A stretch of 64,000 bases of DNA from Thermoflexibacter ruber (lineage in GTDB: Bacteria > Bacteroidota > Bacteroidia > Cytophagales > Thermoflexibacteraceae). The stretch covers positions 31,952 through 95,951 of the forward strand of contig NZ_FONY01000020.1 in NCBI RefSeq assembly GCF_900113045.1, given 5' to 3'. A program made the translations under genes and the position numbers. Below the pieces are notes generated by a model, which saw only the letters and a program-made list of their open reading frames with translations, had not been told where the DNA came from and did no database searches. Every line of letters starts with the position of its first letter. Position 1 is the first letter of the stretch. Positions 61,579 to 64,000 of the stretch are shown piece after piece.

Positions 61579-62868
61579 ATGCAGGATATTTTTTCATTTT
61601 TTTCTTTTCGAGAAATCAATGTAGTATATGTAGTCTTGGGGTCTATCTTGCTATCTGCAAGCTCGGCGATTGTAGGGACTTTTACTTTTCTCAAAAAAAA
61701 ATCCTTAGTAGGTGATGCAGTAGCCCATGCAGTTTTACCGGGAGTATGTTTGGCTTTTTTAGCTATTGGGACTAAAAACCCTTTGGCTCTTATCGTGGGG
61801 GCATTTTTATCAGGGTGGCTATCCATGCTTTGCATCGATTGGATAGTAAAAAATAGTAAGATTAAAGAAGATACTGCCGTAGGATTAGTATTATCTGTTT
61901 TTTTTGGTGTAGGTATCCTGCTCCTCACCTCTATCCAGCACTCTGGAAATGAGGAGCAGGCGGGTTTGGATAGTTTTCTTTTTGGTAAGGCAGCGGCTTT
62001 AGTAGGGGAGGACTTAGCTGTATTTGCAAGCACCGCAATTATTTTGGTATTGATAGTTTTACTTTTTTTCAAAGAGTTCCAACTGATTGCTTTTGATGAA
62101 CATTTTGCTCAAGTGATTGGCTTGCCTGTTAAGCGATTAGAGTTTATTTTGACTACACTTACTGTATTGGCAGTAGTTATTGGTATTCAGGCGGTTGGTG
62201 TAGTACTCATGGCAGCTATGCTGATAACTCCTCCTGCGGCGGCTCGCTACTGGACTGATAGACTCGCTACTATGGTCTTACTTTCTGCCATCATGGGCGC
62301 AGTAGCAGGATTTTTGGGAGCATTTATTTCTTACTTAGCACCTGCTATGCCAACGGGACCTTGGATTATTTTAGTTATTTCTTTTATTGCTCTATTTTCA
62401 TTCCTATTTGCACCCAGAAAAGGTTTGATAGCCAAATACCTTCAGCAAAGAAATTATCAAAGTAAATTTACTGACGAGAATATTCTCAAACTAATTTATC
62501 ACTTAGGAGAAAAAGACAAACTGTTTTTTGAAGAACGCAGTGCAGATTACATCAAACAGCACCGTCTATTCCAACCCCAAATTTTGAAAAAAGCACTTCA
62601 AAGGCTTAGAGAACAAGGCTACCTCTCTCAAAATGAAAAAGGGTGGGCTTTTACCAAAGAAGGCTATGAAAGAGGAAAAAGGATAGTGCGACTACACAGA
62701 CTTTGGGAACTTTATTTGACTGAATATCTGCGTATAGCCCCTGACCATGTGCATGATGACGCAGAAACTATGGAGCATATTATTACCCCAGAGATAGAAA
62801 AACAATTAGAACATCGCTTACAAAAGCCTAAGTATGACCCTCATCAAACAGAAATCCCTTATGAGTGA
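61579..62868 (+). CDS. ABC-3 metal permease with fused DtxR-like C-terminal domain
   Basis: 429 residues. Residues 1 to about 285 are an ABC-3 (TroC/MntB/ZnuB) permease with eight to nine TM helices. They begin FREINVVYVVLGSILLSASSAIVGTFTFLKKKSLVGDAVAHAVLPGVC and include LMAAMLITPPAAARYWTDRL. Residues about 300-429 are soluble and start with a winged-helix and metal-domain pattern of DtxR/MntR repressors (LQRLREQGYLSQNEKGWAFTKEGYERGKRIVRLHRLWELYLTEYLRIAPDHVHDDAETMEHIITPEIEKQL). The ATPase and binding-protein genes are not adjacent. The fusion would allow metal-dependent control of transport itself. It is known in some Bacteroidota. Confidence 0.85.
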   Translation: MQDIFSFFSFREINVVYVVLGSILLSASSAIVGTFTFLKKKSLVGDAVAHAVLPGVCLAFLAIGTKNPLALIVGAFLSGWLSMLCIDWIVKNSKIKEDTAVGLVLSVFFGVGILLLTSIQHSGNEEQAGLDSFLFGKAAALVGEDLAVFASTAIILVLIVLLFFKEFQLIAFDEHFAQVIGLPVKRLEFILTTLTVLAVVIGIQAVGVVLMAAMLITPPAAARYWTDRLATMVLLSAIMGAVAGFLGAFISYLAPAMPTGPWIILVISFIALFSFLFAPRKGLIAKYLQQRNYQSKFTDENILKLIYHLGEKDKLFFEERSADYIKQHRLFQPQILKKALQRLREQGYLSQNEKGWAFTKEGYERGKRIVRLHRLWELYLTEYLRIAPDHVHDDAETMEHIITPEIEKQLEHRLQKPKYDPHQTEIPYE

Positions 62869-62879
62869 AATAGTTGTAG

Positions 62880-62900
62880 GTTTGACTTTCTAAGTCAAAC
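62880..62900. terminator. Hairpin between convergent genes
   Basis: GTTTGACTT (62880-62888) and AAGTCAAAC (62892-62900) form a perfect 9-bp stem with loop TCT, 12 bp past the permease stop. A strong T-run is lacking. Confidence 0.4.
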
Positions 62901-62916
62901 ACTTATCTAATTGTAG

Positions 62917-63738
62917 CTATTTAAGCAGTTTATAATTTTTATACTCTCCTATCCGCCAACCTGTAAGTTTTTCTATCCAATAGGCTATGAGATAGCGAAG
63001 CGTATATTTTTTCTGAGTAACGTCAAATTGAAAATCCCAGTTCATCTTTTGGATACGCTCTTTAATGACTTGCGGATGTTCTCCTTCAAAAAGAGCTAAA
63101 GAATCTACTTGTGAATAGTCAAAGGCATTGGCAGGGACGATTATCTTTTTCAAACTTTCCTCATCATGCCATAAGGCATTAAAAGTTTCTACTTTTTTTT
63201 GTTGAATTATAGGATTTTTTACCCAGCCATAGTGATAAACGAAAGCATCTATTTGCTTGACTTTTAGCTTTTTACCATCTTTTTTCCTAAATCCTTGAGC
63301 ATCTTGGTAAGAGGTAATATTGCGGTGATTTCTAATGATGCGGATTTCTTTTCTGTACCAATGCCGAGAATCAGCCACATACTGATAACTTCCATAAAAG
63401 TGCAAGTAGTTGAAAAGCAGACCTTCTACTTTTGTTTCTGATAAATAAGTTTGCATAGCTTCTTGGATAACAGGCAAATATTTTTCATGAACTACCTCAT
63501 CGCCTTGAATATAAAAAGCCCAATCTGAGTCACTTGCAATTTGTGCTAATGCCTTGTTGGTTTCTTCTGCCAATACTCTGCCCCCCTTTCTCAAACTCTC
63601 GTCCCAAACCGTTTCTATGATTTTAATTTTATCAGAATCAATGGATTGAATCAAGGCTAAGGTATCATCCTCTGATTTGCCTACTGCTACGACAAACTCG
63701 TCGCAAATCGGTAAAATGGAAGTGATAGCTTCTATAAT
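62917..63738 (-). pseudogene. Glycosyltransferase family 2-like gene, 5' end cut by an IS element
   Basis: The reading frame is open from 62917 past the apparent TTG start at 63654. It encodes further GT-like sequence (IIEAITSILPICDEFVVAVGKSEDDTLALI) up to about 63738, where the match to the family ends. The usual start of this family, a methionine followed by about 17 residues including a FTF(V/I)RNA-type motif, is absent. The remainder is intact and ends YKNYKLLK. If translated from the TTG it would give a 245-residue fragment lacking the first strand of the nucleotide-sugar fold, so it is probably inactive. An IS982-like gene starts 108 bp beyond the junction. Confidence 0.65.
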
Positions 63739-64000
63739 AACGTGAGTTATTGAGGTAATTGTTTAAAAGTCAATTTTTTATGATAAAAAATGTTCAATAT
63801 TAATAAATATAGTATATTTGAAAATTACACTAATCAAAGAATACTATGTACTTAATATTGAACACAACAAAACTAATAGAAATTTACATTACTTGTGATG
63901 ACTTTGCTAAAAAATTTGAACAGTATCAATTAAGTCAAGGACAAGTTGTACCACAAGAAAAAATGTCTTGTTCAGAAATCATGGCAATTGTGATTTATTA
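63738..64000 (+). mobile_element. IS982-family insertion sequence (partial, right edge)
   Basis: The left end is placed near 63738, where glycosyltransferase coding stops and the AT-rich GTGAGTTATTGAGG sequence begins. The transposase gene follows. The terminal repeat and target duplication cannot be confirmed because the other end is outside the window. Confidence 0.6.
63846..64000 (+). CDS. IS982-family transposase (partial)
   Basis: 51 residues from the ATG at 63846, open to the window edge. The sequence TTKLIEIYITCDDFAKKFEQY followed by SCSEIMAIVIY is the N-terminal helix and the 'LSxSEIMTI' block of IS982-family DDE transposases. Catalytic residues lie outside the window. Confidence 0.75.
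   Translation, partial: MYLILNTTKLIEIYITCDDFAKKFEQYQLSQGQVVPQEKMSCSEIMAIVIY

Overview
The window is about 64 kb of AT-rich chromosomal DNA from a member of the Bacteroidota, most likely the Cytophagia. Several gene starts have the phylum's promoter pattern, a TTG or TTTG about 19 bases before a TAnnTTTG box. Other pointers are LytS/LytTR signalling, a PorE-like OmpA protein with TPR and PD40 repeats, a DCC protein, an ABC-3 permease fused to a DtxR-like domain, and a tRNA that does not encode CCA. The exact genus cannot be read from the sequence.

Layout. (1) 1-8600, minus strand: the start of a HipA-type gene, then an outer-membrane porin and a sulfur block. The block holds a TsdA-type diheme cytochrome, two YeeE/YedE half-transporters, a CstB-like persulfide dioxygenase-sulfurtransferase, an MFS carrier, a TauE/SafE exporter and a cysteine-rich ArsR regulator. 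It is studded with palindromes of one family. (2) 8650-14000: a patatin, a foldback repeat, tRNA-Phe, an M20 peptidase, a Rid protein, a GT9 enzyme and a rhomboid. (3) 14000-23600, minus strand: an OmpR-type response regulator and kinase, then MgtC, an RND adaptor, a CzcA/CusA pump, a TolC channel and a small barrel. Four direct repeats with an exact 11-bp period lie between kinase and mgtC. (4) 23700-33540, mostly plus strand: YidC, a UbiA prenyltransferase, PurN, MnmD, a DUF3592-like protein, a diheme peroxidase, a PorE-like protein and GltX. (5) 33700-44000: a two-subunit molybdenum hydroxylase, a repeat protein, a CheY-like protein, Rieske and DCC proteins, HemB and a large Asp-box propeller protein. 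(6) 44300-57700: accessory and mixed content. It includes a SAM methyltransferase, a TPR lipoprotein, an AlbA_2/ATPase regulator overlapping a UspA gene, a HAD phosphatase and LutB. A LytS/LytTR pair here is split by an opposite-strand ATPase-nuclease cassette. A PagL-like protein, a lipoprotein and a sterol-desaturase-like hydroxylase follow. (7) 58000-64000: IleS, the permease-DtxR fusion, and a glycosyltransferase whose 5' end is removed by an IS982-family element running off the window.

How the genes fit together. In region 1 a coherent reading is sulfide/persulfide and thiosulfate handling. CstB-like chemistry yields sulfite and thiosulfate, TsdA oxidises thiosulfate to tetrathionate, TauE exports sulfite, the YeeE pair moves sulfur compounds, and the ArsR protein probably senses reactive sulfur or metal. 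Region 3 is a metal-efflux operon under its own two-component system. The best candidate for an undescribed system is the pair at 52105-53939: an SMC/OLD-like ATPase overlapping by 4 bp a 154-residue protein with a PD-(D/E)XK-type nuclease motif.
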